From NCBI RefSeq assembly GCF_900537995.1, contig NZ_LR027880.1:2860001-2924000 (forward strand): a DNA stretch of 64,000 bases. Direction: 5' to 3'. Made by a program: the position numbers and the translations under genes. Positions 8,205 to 16,390 of the stretch are shown here, in pieces (within the stretch, counting starts at the first letter, position 1; each line of letters starts with the position of its first letter). The notes under the pieces were generated by a model. That model did not search any database, was not told the DNA's origin, and saw nothing but the letters and a program-made list of their open reading frames with translations. Origin of the DNA: Roseburia intestinalis L1-82 (GTDB lineage: Bacteria > Bacillota > Clostridia > Lachnospirales > Lachnospiraceae).

Positions 8205-11200
8205 TCACATATATTTTCTTTCAAATTCTTCCAGTGGAATCGGTCTGTCAAATAAATATCCCTGTCCGTACAAAAATCCACAGCCACGCAAAAACTGAAG
8301 CTGCTCTTCCGTTTCAATCCCTTCAAATATCACTTCTTCTTTTGCAGAGTGGATAAAGTTTCCCATCTGTGAAACAAAATTCCGCTGTTCTTTTAAATTA
8401 ATGCGGTCGGTAAAACTTTTATCGATTTTCACCACATCCGCCGGTATCTCAAGCAGCACGCCAAGCGAGGAGTATCCTGTTCCAAAATCATCGATCGCAA
8501 TGCGGAAACCGAATTTTTCAAGTTCTGAAAGCACCCTTTTTAACTCATCTACATTTTCTACCACAACGCTCTCCGTAACTTCCACCTCAATATACTTCGG
8601 ATCGATTCCATAATGATCCGCCATGCGTTTTAAGCGTCCGGCAAAATTTTTTCCACCGCTTTCAAAGTTGCGTCTCGAAAAATTGGTAGATATCGTAAAC
8701 AGTTCTTTTCCTGCCTTTTTCCATCTTTTCATCGCACGCAGAAGCTGCTCATAAATGTAAAAATCAAGATCCACCACATATCCGATGTTCTCAAGCGGAG
8801 GTACAAATCTTCCCGGCATGATCATCTCACCGGTCTTTGTACGCCATCTTGCTAATGCTTCTGCCCCATATATTTTACGTTCTTCCAGATTAAATTTCGG
8901 CTGCAGATAAACTTCAAGTTCCCCTTGCTGCATGGCACCATAAAAACGTCCTGTAATCTGGATCGCATCATCGCGTTTCGCTCGCATTTCTTCCCTATAT
9001 ACACAGATTCCGGAGCCACCCTGTTCTTTTACCAGTTTACGCGCCAGATTTGCGCTCTCCAATATCGTATCAAATTTTTCATTCAGATTTTCAATATGAC
9101 AAATTCCTACCGAAAGTCTCAGCGTGCCGGAAGGATAGCGTTTTTTTAATTTTTCCTCGTAATGTTCTGTGCTCCATGCAACGAGTTTTTCTATTTCACT
9201 CTGATCTTTTCCTTTTAAAAGGAGGATAAAATAGTCAGAATACATCCGGCATGCCAAAAGCACTCTTTCATTTGTCTGTATACCCCCAGCAAAATCTTTT
9301 AAGATGGCATCTCCGGTCTGTTGTCCGTAGTTTTCATTTACATATGAAAACTTATCAATATCTATATGGACGAGAGCATAGTGTTCCTGCCCCTGTTTTG
9401 CTTCTGCTAAAATATTTTTCAGTCTATATTTAAACGCCTCTAAATTGTACAGTCCGGTAAGCTGGTCACGATCCTGCAGATGACGGATTTCTTTCTGATC
9501 ATCCCTTAACTTATTGCGCAGTGATACAAAAACGGATGTTACTCTGGCAAGTTCACAAAACGTTGTTCTGTCCGCACTCTCAAAATAATTCTGTCTGTTT
9601 TGCACACCAAAATACAATCCTCCTGTCTTGCTGCCGGAATATTCAAATTTTGCTACTGCAATCTGCGTGATACGGTTTTCTCCTGTATTCCAGTTTTCAA
9701 ACGACAATCTTTTATAGTGTGTTTCATCCGTATCATTCAGTATGACAAAATCTCCGCTGCCCGCTTCCACAACTTCGGTACGAATCGGCTTTATAACATT
9801 TTTTTCATAAATCTGTCCAAATGTACTCCAGTAATTGGTCAGCGTCATCTGCGAAATTTTTTCATCATATTCAAAAACTGCCACCATATCCAGATGATAC
9901 CGCCTGCCGATTCTTTCAAGCAGCACATTCAGGGAACCATTCATATCTCTCGCATGAGATAAAAGCAGAAATGCCGTATTTAAAAATTCTTTGTCCATCC
10001 CCTGCTTTTTTTCATAATCTACATCTTTCCCACAGGTATCAATATTGCGTTTCATATGAACTGTCTTATTTTTCCCCGCAAATGCATAATTGCTTTTTCC
10101 ACTACGTTTGATCGCGTACATTGCACGGTCTGCCTGGTCAAACAGCTCTGTATAACAATTTCCATCCTGCCCGGACACCGCAAGTCCCACACTCATCGTC
10201 ACATGTATGACCGCATCATCCCCGACCAGTTTTTTTTCTCCATGTCTGCAGAGTTCTTTTGCCTTTTGTTCCGCCTGTTTTAAAGTCGTATTATCCATCA
10301 GTACAAGAAATTCATCCCCGCCGACTCTTCCCACCAGTTTATGATCCGGAAACTGTTCTTCTAAAGCCGAAGCAATATCTGAAATCACCGTATCCCCCAC
10401 CGTATGTCCGAACGTATCATTAATACTTTTAAAATTATCGATATCGATCAGAAACAATACATGTGTTCCTTCCGGATACTCCTTCAGTATTCTCTCCGCT
10501 TCCTCACCGGTTGCAACTTTATTGTAAAGATGCGTCAGCGGATCTCTGCGCATCTCTTCGGAAAGCTGCTCCTGTATCTTTCTGTCAGAACTGATATCAT
10601 AACTTCTTCCAATGATCTTTAAAATTTTTCCGTTTGTGCCCCGGATACTCCGGTACACGGTCCGGTACCAGCAATATTGTGGTATTCCTCCTCCAAGGGC
10701 TGTATTCATCCGGTAGTCAAATGAACCTGACATCTCCCTTTCGGATGCATTCTGAATCACTTCCCGGTATAACGTCTGTTCATCTTTATGGATAAAAGCA
10801 AGCCACTTTTCAATTTCCATATAATCCTGATCATCTTTTTGCAGACGTCCATTGATATGGTATTTGTGCGGAATCCGGAATCTTTTTCCTTTCACATCGT
10901 ACTCAAAAGGTACATCATCCGTCACTTCCTCTAACATGGAATACTGTTCATTTAATAAAAGCAGCTCATCTTCCAGTTCTTTCCTGTCATTGGTATTCTT
11001 ACAGATCAAAAGGTAATACGGCACGGCATCCTTATAATAATAGATACTGCACCAGAATTTTACCCAGCAGATCTGCCCCTGCCCTGAAATAATTCTTACC
11101 TCGATCTCTTCCGCCCTTTTCTGTTCCCGGCATTTTTCAATCATGTCTTCAAAGGCACCTGCATCCTGCAGATAAACACAGTCGTAAAAGTCACGGTTCC

Positions 11201-11345
11201 TGTCCGGTTCCGCCTGTTCCCCATGTCCTATCGCCTTCATAAACTCCGCATTTGCGATATCGATCTGCAATGAATGTCCACCTTTTAATACTGCAACCCC
11301 CATCGGAAACTCATAGATCAGTCCCTTTCTATTTTCCTTCTCCAT
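8205..11345 (-). CDS. Cyclic-di-GMP signalling protein with PAS, two GGDEF-type and EAL domains
   Basis: A 1046-aa cytoplasmic protein for making and degrading c-di-GMP. In order: an N-terminal PAS-like region (about 10-120) and a second PAS/PAC (about 130-255); a GGDEF domain (about 265-425) with an intact RVGGDEFLV motif; a GAF-like segment (about 450-600); a second GGDEF-type domain (about 625-770) whose signature is degenerate (CRMYSDYF at the GGDEF position); and a C-terminal EAL domain (about 785-1040) with EALARW, EVTES, DDFGTGYSS and EGIETEEQ. Both a cyclase and a phosphodiesterase are therefore plausible, with the second GGDEF probably sensory or GTP-binding. No membrane segment or signal peptide is seen. 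It appears monocistronic. Confidence 0.93.
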   Translation of the reverse strand: MEKENRKGLIYEFPMGVAVLKGGHSLQIDIANAEFMKAIGHGEQAEPDRNRDFYDCVYLQDAGAFEDMIEKCREQKRAEEIEVRIISGQGQICWVKFWCSIYYYKDAVPYYLLICKNTNDRKELEDELLLLNEQYSMLEEVTDDVPFEYDVKGKRFRIPHKYHINGRLQKDDQDYMEIEKWLAFIHKDEQTLYREVIQNASEREMSGSFDYRMNTALGGGIPQYCWYRTVYRSIRGTNGKILKIIGRSYDISSDRKIQEQLSEEMRRDPLTHLYNKVATGEEAERILKEYPEGTHVLFLIDIDNFKSINDTFGHTVGDTVISDIASALEEQFPDHKLVGRVGGDEFLVLMDNTTLKQAEQKAKELCRHGEKKLVGDDAVIHVTMSVGLAVSGQDGNCYTELFDQADRAMYAIKRSGKSNYAFAGKNKTVHMKRNIDTCGKDVDYEKKQGMDKEFLNTAFLLLSHARDMNGSLNVLLERIGRRYHLDMVAVFEYDEKISQMTLTNYWSTFGQIYEKNVIKPIRTEVVEAGSGDFVILNDTDETHYKRLSFENWNTGENRITQIAVAKFEYSGSKTGGLYFGVQNRQNYFESADRTTFCELARVTSVFVSLRNKLRDDQKEIRHLQDRDQLTGLYNLEAFKYRLKNILAEAKQGQEHYALVHIDIDKFSYVNENYGQQTGDAILKDFAGGIQTNERVLLACRMYSDYFILLLKGKDQSEIEKLVAWSTEHYEEKLKKRYPSGTLRLSVGICHIENLNEKFDTILESANLARKLVKEQGGSGICVYREEMRAKRDDAIQITGRFYGAMQQGELEVYLQPKFNLEERKIYGAEALARWRTKTGEMIMPGRFVPPLENIGYVVDLDFYIYEQLLRAMKRWKKAGKELFTISTNFSRRNFESGGKNFAGRLKRMADHYGIDPKYIEVEVTESVVVENVDELKRVLSELEKFGFRIAIDDFGTGYSSLGVLLEIPADVVKIDKSFTDRINLKEQRNFVSQMGNFIHSAKEEVIFEGIETEEQLQFLRGCGFLYGQGYLFDRPIPLEEFERKYM

Positions 11346-11380
11346 TTTTTCTCCATTCGCGTATGTAAAAACCTGTTTTC
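11345..11380. repeat. Dispersed intergenic repeat, diverged copy
   Basis: On the minus strand the sequence around GCGAATGGAGA, preceded by TTTTTACATA, resembles the repeats at 531-576 and 15119-15157. Here it spans the start and ribosome-binding region of the GGDEF/EAL gene. Confidence 0.35.
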
Positions 11381-11382
11381 AA

Positions 11383-11411
11383 GCATGTTGACTCTCTTGC
11401 GTTCATTATAT
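11383..11411 (+). repeat. 29-bp direct repeat, copy 1 (promoter-like)
   Basis: The copy contains TTGACTCTCTTGCGTTCAT and is identical over 29 bp to 11462-11490. TTGACT (11388-11393) is followed by TATCAT at 11409-11414 with a 15-bp spacer, short for a vegetative promoter. Confidence 0.7.
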
Positions 11412-11461
11412 CATGCGCAGAACCAGCACATGATCCCATTCACCGTTCGTCAATCATGCAG

Positions 11462-11490
11462 GCATGTTGACTCTCTTGCGTTCATTATAT
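11462..11490 (+). repeat. 29-bp direct repeat, copy 2 (promoter of the ABC-F gene)
   Basis: This is identical to 11383-11411, with a period of 79 bp. Two extra bases after the repeat put TATCAT (11490-11495) exactly 17 bp from TTGACT (11467-11472), so this copy has optimal spacing. It reads toward the ABC-F gene at 11673. The rest of the 11346-11672 gap holds no gene. Confidence 0.65.
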
Positions 11491-11672
11491 ATCATCCTTC
11501 TTCCAAAATCCATGTAATTTCCAAAACTTGGTGTTTTCCCATAAAAATAGGAAGTTTCGGTTGCAATCTCCCCACTTTTCTAGTATGATACGAATTGGTG
11601 CAATTACGGTATAATGGCGGTTTGCAACAGCATCCGCACAATCAATATTAACAAATCAGGAGAATAACAACT

Positions 11673-13313
11673 ATGATCAGTGCAAATAACGTTACGCTTC
11701 GGATCGGCAAAAAAGCCCTGTTCGAGGACGTCAATATTAAGTTTACTGAGGGAAACTGTTACGGTCTTATCGGTGCAAACGGTGCCGGAAAGTCCACCTT
11801 TTTAAAAATTTTATCCGGTCAGTTAGAACCAACCGGAGGTGACGTTACGATCACACCCGGCCAGCGTCTTTCTTTCCTGCAGCAGGATCACTTCAAATAT
11901 GATGAATATACGGTTCTCGATACTGTCATCATGGGTAACAAACGCCTCTATGACATCATGAAAGAAAAAGATGCCATTTACATGAAAGAAGACTTTACGG
12001 ATGAGGATGGTATCCGTGCGAGTGAACTTGAAGCAGAGTTTGCCGATATGGACGGATGGAATGCAGAATCTGACGCTGCAACACTTCTCAACGGTCTTGG
12101 TATTCCGACCGAAGAACATTATACACAGATGGGCGATATGCCTGGTCCTTTAAAAGTCAAGGTCTTACTCGCACAGGCATTGTTCGGTAATCCGGATATC
12201 CTTCTTTTAGATGAGCCGACCAACCACTTAGATCTCGATGCGATCAACTGGTTAGAGGAGTTTTTGATCAACTTCGAAAATACAGTCATCGTGGTATCCC
12301 ATGACCGTTATTTCTTAAACAAAGTCTGCACCAATATTGCAGATATTGATTACGGCAAGATCCAGCTGTATGCAGGTAACTACGATTTCTGGTATGAGTC
12401 CAGCCAGCTTCTTGTAAAACAGATGAAAGAAGCCAACAAGAAGAAAGAAGAAAAAATCAAAGAGTTACAGGACTTTATCTCCCGTTTCTCTGCAAACGCT
12501 TCCAAATCCAAACAGGCTACTTCCAGAAAACGTGCTTTAGAGAAGATCCAGTTAGATGAGATCCGTCCTTCCAGCCGTAAATATCCATACATCGATTTCC
12601 GTCCGAGCCGTGAGATCGGTAATGAGGTTTTGTCGGTAGAAGGCATCACAAAAACCATCGATGGTGTTAAAGTTCTTGATAATGTATCTTTTATCGTTGG
12701 ACACGATGACAAGATCGCCTTTGTCGGCGGCAACGAGCTTGCAAAAACAACACTATTTAAGATCCTGACCGGTGAAATGGAGCCGGATTCCGGTTCTTAC
12801 AAATGGGGTGTTACCACAAGCCAGTCCTATTTCCCGAAAGATAACACAGAGATCTTTGATACCGATCTTCTGATCGTTGACTGGCTGACACAATACTCCG
12901 AAATCAAAGATGCAACTTATGTACGTGGATTCCTTGGCCGTATGCTTTTCGCAGGCGAAGACGGAACGAAAAAGATGCGTGTTCTCTCCGGTGGTGAGAA
13001 GGTGCGTGTACTGCTCTCCCGCATGATGATCATGGCTACGAACGTCCTGATCTTAGATGAGCCGACTGACCATCTGGATATGGAATCTATCACCGCATTA
13101 AACAACGGACTGATCAAATTCCCGGGTGTTGTACTTTTTGCTTCCCGTGACCATCAGGTCGTTCAGACAACTGCAAACAGGATCATCGAGTTCCTGCCGG
13201 ACGGAACATTCATCGATAAAGTTTCTACTTACGATGAGTATCTTGAAAATGATGAGATGGCAAGAAAACGTCAGGTATATAATATGTCTTCTGACGATGA
13301 GAACGATAACTAA
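11673..13313 (+). CDS. ABC-F family ATPase (YkpA/YbiT-like)
   Basis: A 546-aa soluble ABC-F protein with two ATPase domains and no membrane segments; the family acts on the ribosome, either in translation quality control or antibiotic protection. Domain 1 has Walker A GANGAGKST and Walker B LLLDEPTNHLD, but the signature position reads GDMPGPLKVKVLL instead of LSGGQ. Between the domains lies the charged P-site linker (about 240-290, KKKEEKIKELQDF). Domain 2 has an unusual Walker A (GGNELAKTTL), a normal signature LSGGEKVRVLL and Walker B LILDEPTDHLD. These deviations suit the YkpA/YbiT group as I remember it. The ATG at 11673 follows an AGGAG site. A single-gene unit with its own terminator. 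Confidence 0.9.
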   Translation: MISANNVTLRIGKKALFEDVNIKFTEGNCYGLIGANGAGKSTFLKILSGQLEPTGGDVTITPGQRLSFLQQDHFKYDEYTVLDTVIMGNKRLYDIMKEKDAIYMKEDFTDEDGIRASELEAEFADMDGWNAESDAATLLNGLGIPTEEHYTQMGDMPGPLKVKVLLAQALFGNPDILLLDEPTNHLDLDAINWLEEFLINFENTVIVVSHDRYFLNKVCTNIADIDYGKIQLYAGNYDFWYESSQLLVKQMKEANKKKEEKIKELQDFISRFSANASKSKQATSRKRALEKIQLDEIRPSSRKYPYIDFRPSREIGNEVLSVEGITKTIDGVKVLDNVSFIVGHDDKIAFVGGNELAKTTLFKILTGEMEPDSGSYKWGVTTSQSYFPKDNTEIFDTDLLIVDWLTQYSEIKDATYVRGFLGRMLFAGEDGTKKMRVLSGGEKVRVLLSRMMIMATNVLILDEPTDHLDMESITALNNGLIKFPGVVLFASRDHQVVQTTANRIIEFLPDGTFIDKVSTYDEYLENDEMARKRQVYNMSSDDENDN

Positions 13314-13319
13314 AAAAAT

Positions 13320-13357
13320 AGCACTGACCAGAATAAGATCTGGCAGTGCTGTTTTTA
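13320..13357. terminator. Bidirectional terminator between convergent genes
   Basis: AGCACTGACCAG (13320-13331) pairs with CTGGCAGTGCT (13340-13350). T runs follow on both strands (GTTTTTAATTTTT on plus, ATTTTTTTAG on minus), so it can end both the ABC-F gene and the secreted-protein gene. Confidence 0.85.
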
Positions 13358-13364
13358 ATTTTTC

Positions 13365-14234
13365 CTAAAATGTGGTCCATTTTAATGTATAAGAACCAGA
13401 TGACGCTTTGCTCATACGCTCTACCTTGATGTAGTATGTACCAGACGGCAGATCAAATTTTGTTCCACCATTTGCCAAACTGATATACCATCCATCTTCC
13501 GGATATAATCTGGTAACTTTTGAAATAGCAGAAACTTTTTTTCCATTGTTTTTACCAGAAAATACTTTTCCATCTTTATTATAGAAAGTTATCTTAAAAC
13601 CATTTTTTTCATTTGTTCCATTTGTGTTTGCGAGATAATACAGATTCAATTTAGCACTCTTAGTCAGTTTGATTTTATACCAGTCTGCCTTACTGTCACC
13701 GTATGCAATAACACCTGTCACTTTCTTTCCTTTTGAAAGTGTTTTTGCTTTTGATTTTGAACTTGCAGATGAATCTTTAATAGCTTTTACAGTAGCTGTG
13801 ATTTTTGTACCTGCATTACACTGCACTGCAAAATAATATGTAGTATTCTTCTTTACACCATACGTTGTGGTATTGTAAATCTTGCCGGCATAATCATTTC
13901 TCCAGATTTCATTTTTCTGACCGATCGTCTTTTTATTTTTATTGCAAAATGTAACATACCCCTGGGAATTATTGTAATAAGAAGAACTGCAGTCAAACTT
14001 TAAAGTTACCGTACCAGTCACGGATGGTTTGAATTTGATATAATTTACCTTCAAATTCCGTCCGCTATAACACTGTGTATCTTTAATTGTAACTGTAGAC
14101 TTTCCATTCCCTTTAAAAGAAAGTCCGGCTGCCTGTGCTTCTGTCGGAGCTGCCACTGTAAATAACGTAACTGCCATAACTGCTGTCAAAAACATGCAAA
14201 CAGCTCTGTGAAAAAATGTTTTTCTGGTTTTCAT
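13365..14234 (-). CDS. Secreted protein with pre-peptidase-C-like beta-sandwich repeats
   Basis: A 289-aa exported protein of unknown role. A signal peptide is clear: positive N-terminus (MKTRKTFFHRAVCMF), hydrophobic core, and a likely cleavage in AQAAG near residue 35. The mature part is rich in Lys, Thr, Tyr and Asn and contains two similar beta-rich halves. Each carries a stretch of the type KVTGVIAYGDSKADWYKIKL or KFKPSVTGTVTLKF and ends with YYIKVE-like strands, which resembles bacterial pre-peptidase C-terminal domains. ATG 14234 is chosen because AAGGAGG sits 7 bp upstream; an in-frame TTG at 14240 is less likely. No catalytic motif is recognised, so a binding or surface-attachment role is a guess. 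Confidence 0.75.
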   Translation of the reverse strand: MKTRKTFFHRAVCMFLTAVMAVTLFTVAAPTEAQAAGLSFKGNGKSTVTIKDTQCYSGRNLKVNYIKFKPSVTGTVTLKFDCSSSYYNNSQGYVTFCNKNKKTIGQKNEIWRNDYAGKIYNTTTYGVKKNTTYYFAVQCNAGTKITATVKAIKDSSASSKSKAKTLSKGKKVTGVIAYGDSKADWYKIKLTKSAKLNLYYLANTNGTNEKNGFKITFYNKDGKVFSGKNNGKKVSAISKVTRLYPEDGWYISLANGGTKFDLPSGTYYIKVERMSKASSGSYTLKWTTF

Positions 14235-14367
14235 AACCAATCCTCCTTGTTTTGCGGAGCAAAATGCGACTGCCTTTGCAGGAGCAGAGGATTTTCCTCC
14301 TTGTTTTGTAAATAATCATTTTCATTTTACCACAGTACTCTGCTGCCGTCAAGTTCTTTTATATGAT

Positions 14368-15045
14368 TCAGTACCATTTTCCCATATATTTAGTTGTGAT
14401 TTTAGCTAATTTTACTTTCAATTCATTCACATCCGCAACAATACAGTCTGCCCCGGCAGTTTCAAGTTCCATTCTGTCACCATAGCCATACAAAACACCG
14501 ATCACATACATGCCATTTTCTTTTGCACCAATCACATCATGTTTTCTGTCTCCCACCATTACTGCCTGATCAGCAGTGATTTTAAGTGAATCCAGGGCGT
14601 AGCGGATCACATCACCTTTTTTACTTCTGCTGCCGTCTAATGTACTTCCTGCAACAAAATAAAAATATTGCTCAATTTCAAAATACTTAAGGATCTGTAC
14701 AGTATATACTTCCGGCTTCGATGTGGCAATCGCGATCTTTTTTCCGTGTGAAACAACTGCTGCAAGCAATTCTTTCATTCCGTCGTACAAAACATTTTCA
14801 AAAAGCCCCTGGCTGCCGAAATATTCCCTGTATTTTCCGACTGCCTCCCGGCTCTGTTCCTCTGAAAATCCATAAAAATCCTGAAAAGAATCCAGAAGCG
14901 GTGGTCCAATAAACTTCTCTAATGTATCTAAATTTTCAACCTGGATTCCATAATACGAAAGTGCATGTGCCACCGCCTTTGTGATTCCCTCTTTCGGATC
15001 TGAAATCGTTCCATCCAGATCCATAAAAATATATTCCGGTCTCAT
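14368..15045 (-). CDS. HAD-superfamily phosphatase (phosphoglycolate/5'-nucleotidase type)
   Basis: A 225-aa haloacid-dehalogenase phosphatase of subfamily IA. Motif I is FMDLDGTISDP (nucleophile Asp near residue 9), motif II is AIATSKPE, and motifs III/IV are SKKGDVIRYAL and MVGDRKHDVIGA. The cap domain between motifs I and II has the GPPLLDSF signature common in Gph/PynA-like enzymes. It hydrolyses a small phosphorylated metabolite, but the substrate cannot be told from sequence. The ATG at 15045 is preferred over 15057 because GGAG sits 6 bp upstream of it while the upstream ATG has no spaced ribosome site. No obvious operon partner. Confidence 0.85.
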   Translation of the reverse strand: MRPEYIFMDLDGTISDPKEGITKAVAHALSYYGIQVENLDTLEKFIGPPLLDSFQDFYGFSEEQSREAVGKYREYFGSQGLFENVLYDGMKELLAAVVSHGKKIAIATSKPEVYTVQILKYFEIEQYFYFVAGSTLDGSRSKKGDVIRYALDSLKITADQAVMVGDRKHDVIGAKENGMYVIGVLYGYGDRMELETAGADCIVADVNELKVKLAKITTKYMGKWY

Positions 15046-15118
15046 TCTGCTCTCCATCCTCTTTTGTTTGTTCTATTGTAACATACACAGCTCTTTTCTG
15101 TCCGTTTTTTTACATTTT

Positions 15119-15157
15119 CATTTTAATCTCCATTCGTACATGTGAAAAGTCTTATTT
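15119..15157. repeat. Dispersed intergenic repeat, copy 2
   Basis: CATTTTAATCTCCATTC (15119-15135) is identical to 531-547 and is followed by an imperfect ATGTGAAAAGTCTTATTTTTTA hairpin-like block, ending next to the cysteine desulfurase stop codon. As at copy 1, it lies directly downstream of a minus-strand gene. Confidence 0.55.
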
Positions 15158-15158
15158 T

Positions 15159-16319
15159 TTAGTCTCTCAGTCTATCGATATTGCGTTTCAAGGACTCTAC
15201 CGCCGCATCGATATCCGACCGACCCGTATCTCTGCTGAGTGTCATCCTGACCGTTCCTGCTGCATAATCCTCCGGCACCCCAAGTTCTTTTATCACATAA
15301 GAAATCCTGCTTTCACCTGTATTACATGCAGAACCCCCGGAGGCACAGATCCCATCCTCATCTAAAAGGATCAGCAAAGATGCCCCGTCCACTCCCTTGA
15401 AACTGACAGATACATTTCCGGGAAGTCTTTTCGTCCTGTGACCGTTGACACGGACATCCGGAATCTCATGCACGATCTTTTCGATCAGATAATTACGCAG
15501 CATCGTCTCCCGGTACATTCCGGCCCGCATACCTTTCGCAGCAAGCTCCGCCGCCTTCCCCATCCCGACGATCCCGGCAATATTCTCCGTTCCGGCACGT
15601 TTTCCTTTTTCCTGTGAACCACCGTGGATAAAGGATGGGATCTGCACGCCTTCCCTGATATATAAAAACCCAACACCTTTTGGCCCGTGAAATTTATGGG
15701 CACTCGCACTCAAAAGATCCACCGGATAATGACGCACTGAGATTGGCACCTGCGCATATGCCTGCACGGCATCCGTGTGAAACAGTACATCCTTTTCCCG
15801 CGCGATTTTGCCGATAGAAAAAACCGGTTCGATCGTCCCCACCTCATTATTTCCAAACATGATCGTAATCAGTGTCGTATCCTCCCGGATTGCACGATAT
15901 ACTGCTTCCGGTGATACCATTCCATATTCATCCACGTCCAGATAGGTCACTTCATATCCTAGTTCCTCTAAATATTTACAGGAATTTAAGATTGCATGAT
16001 GTTCTATTTTGCTTGTAATGATGTGTTTTCCCTTGTGCTTATACTCTCCTGCAATACATTTTACTGCCCAGTTGTCCGACTCCGAACCACCGGATGTAAA
16101 AAAAATTTCTGACGGTTTTGCCTCCAGTGTACCGGCAATTGTTTTCCTTGCCTTTTCTAACGCCTGTCTTGATGTTTCCCCATATCCATACATTGTGGAT
16201 GCGTTTCCAAATTTTTCTTCCAGATACGGATCCATCGCCTCTTTTACTTCCTCTGACATCTTTGTTGTCGCGGCATTATCTAAATAAATTACCTTTCCTT
16301 TATTTTCAATCGAACTCAT
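15159..16319 (-). CDS. Cysteine desulfurase (NifS/IscS family)
   Basis: A 386-aa pyridoxal-phosphate enzyme that takes sulfur from cysteine as a persulfide for Fe-S cluster, tRNA or cofactor synthesis. The N-terminus has YLDNAATTK; the PLP lysine is K209 in SASAHKFHGPKG; the catalytic cysteine is C332 in CASGGSACNTG. The loop around the cysteine looks like the NifS/IscS (group I) class. No scaffold (iscU/nifU) gene is adjacent, so it may supply sulfur generally or to tRNA thiolation. The start at 16319 has a GTGGAG site. It is divergent from the flippase gene at 16391. Confidence 0.92.
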   Translation of the reverse strand: MSSIENKGKVIYLDNAATTKMSEEVKEAMDPYLEEKFGNASTMYGYGETSRQALEKARKTIAGTLEAKPSEIFFTSGGSESDNWAVKCIAGEYKHKGKHIITSKIEHHAILNSCKYLEELGYEVTYLDVDEYGMVSPEAVYRAIREDTTLITIMFGNNEVGTIEPVFSIGKIAREKDVLFHTDAVQAYAQVPISVRHYPVDLLSASAHKFHGPKGVGFLYIREGVQIPSFIHGGSQEKGKRAGTENIAGIVGMGKAAELAAKGMRAGMYRETMLRNYLIEKIVHEIPDVRVNGHRTKRLPGNVSVSFKGVDGASLLILLDEDGICASGGSACNTGESRISYVIKELGVPEDYAAGTVRMTLSRDTGRSDIDAAVESLKRNIDRLRD

Positions 16320-16390
16320 TTTCTCTCCACTTCCTTCATATATTAAAATGAACTAAGTCCGGATTTTCCGGCAGACTTTGGAGGTTTCTA

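Noticed and set aside
14242..14309. Duplicated TCCTCCTTGTTTTG (two ribosome-site-like copies) as a sign of a leader peptide
   Set aside because: No start codon at a suitable distance follows the upstream copy on the minus strand.
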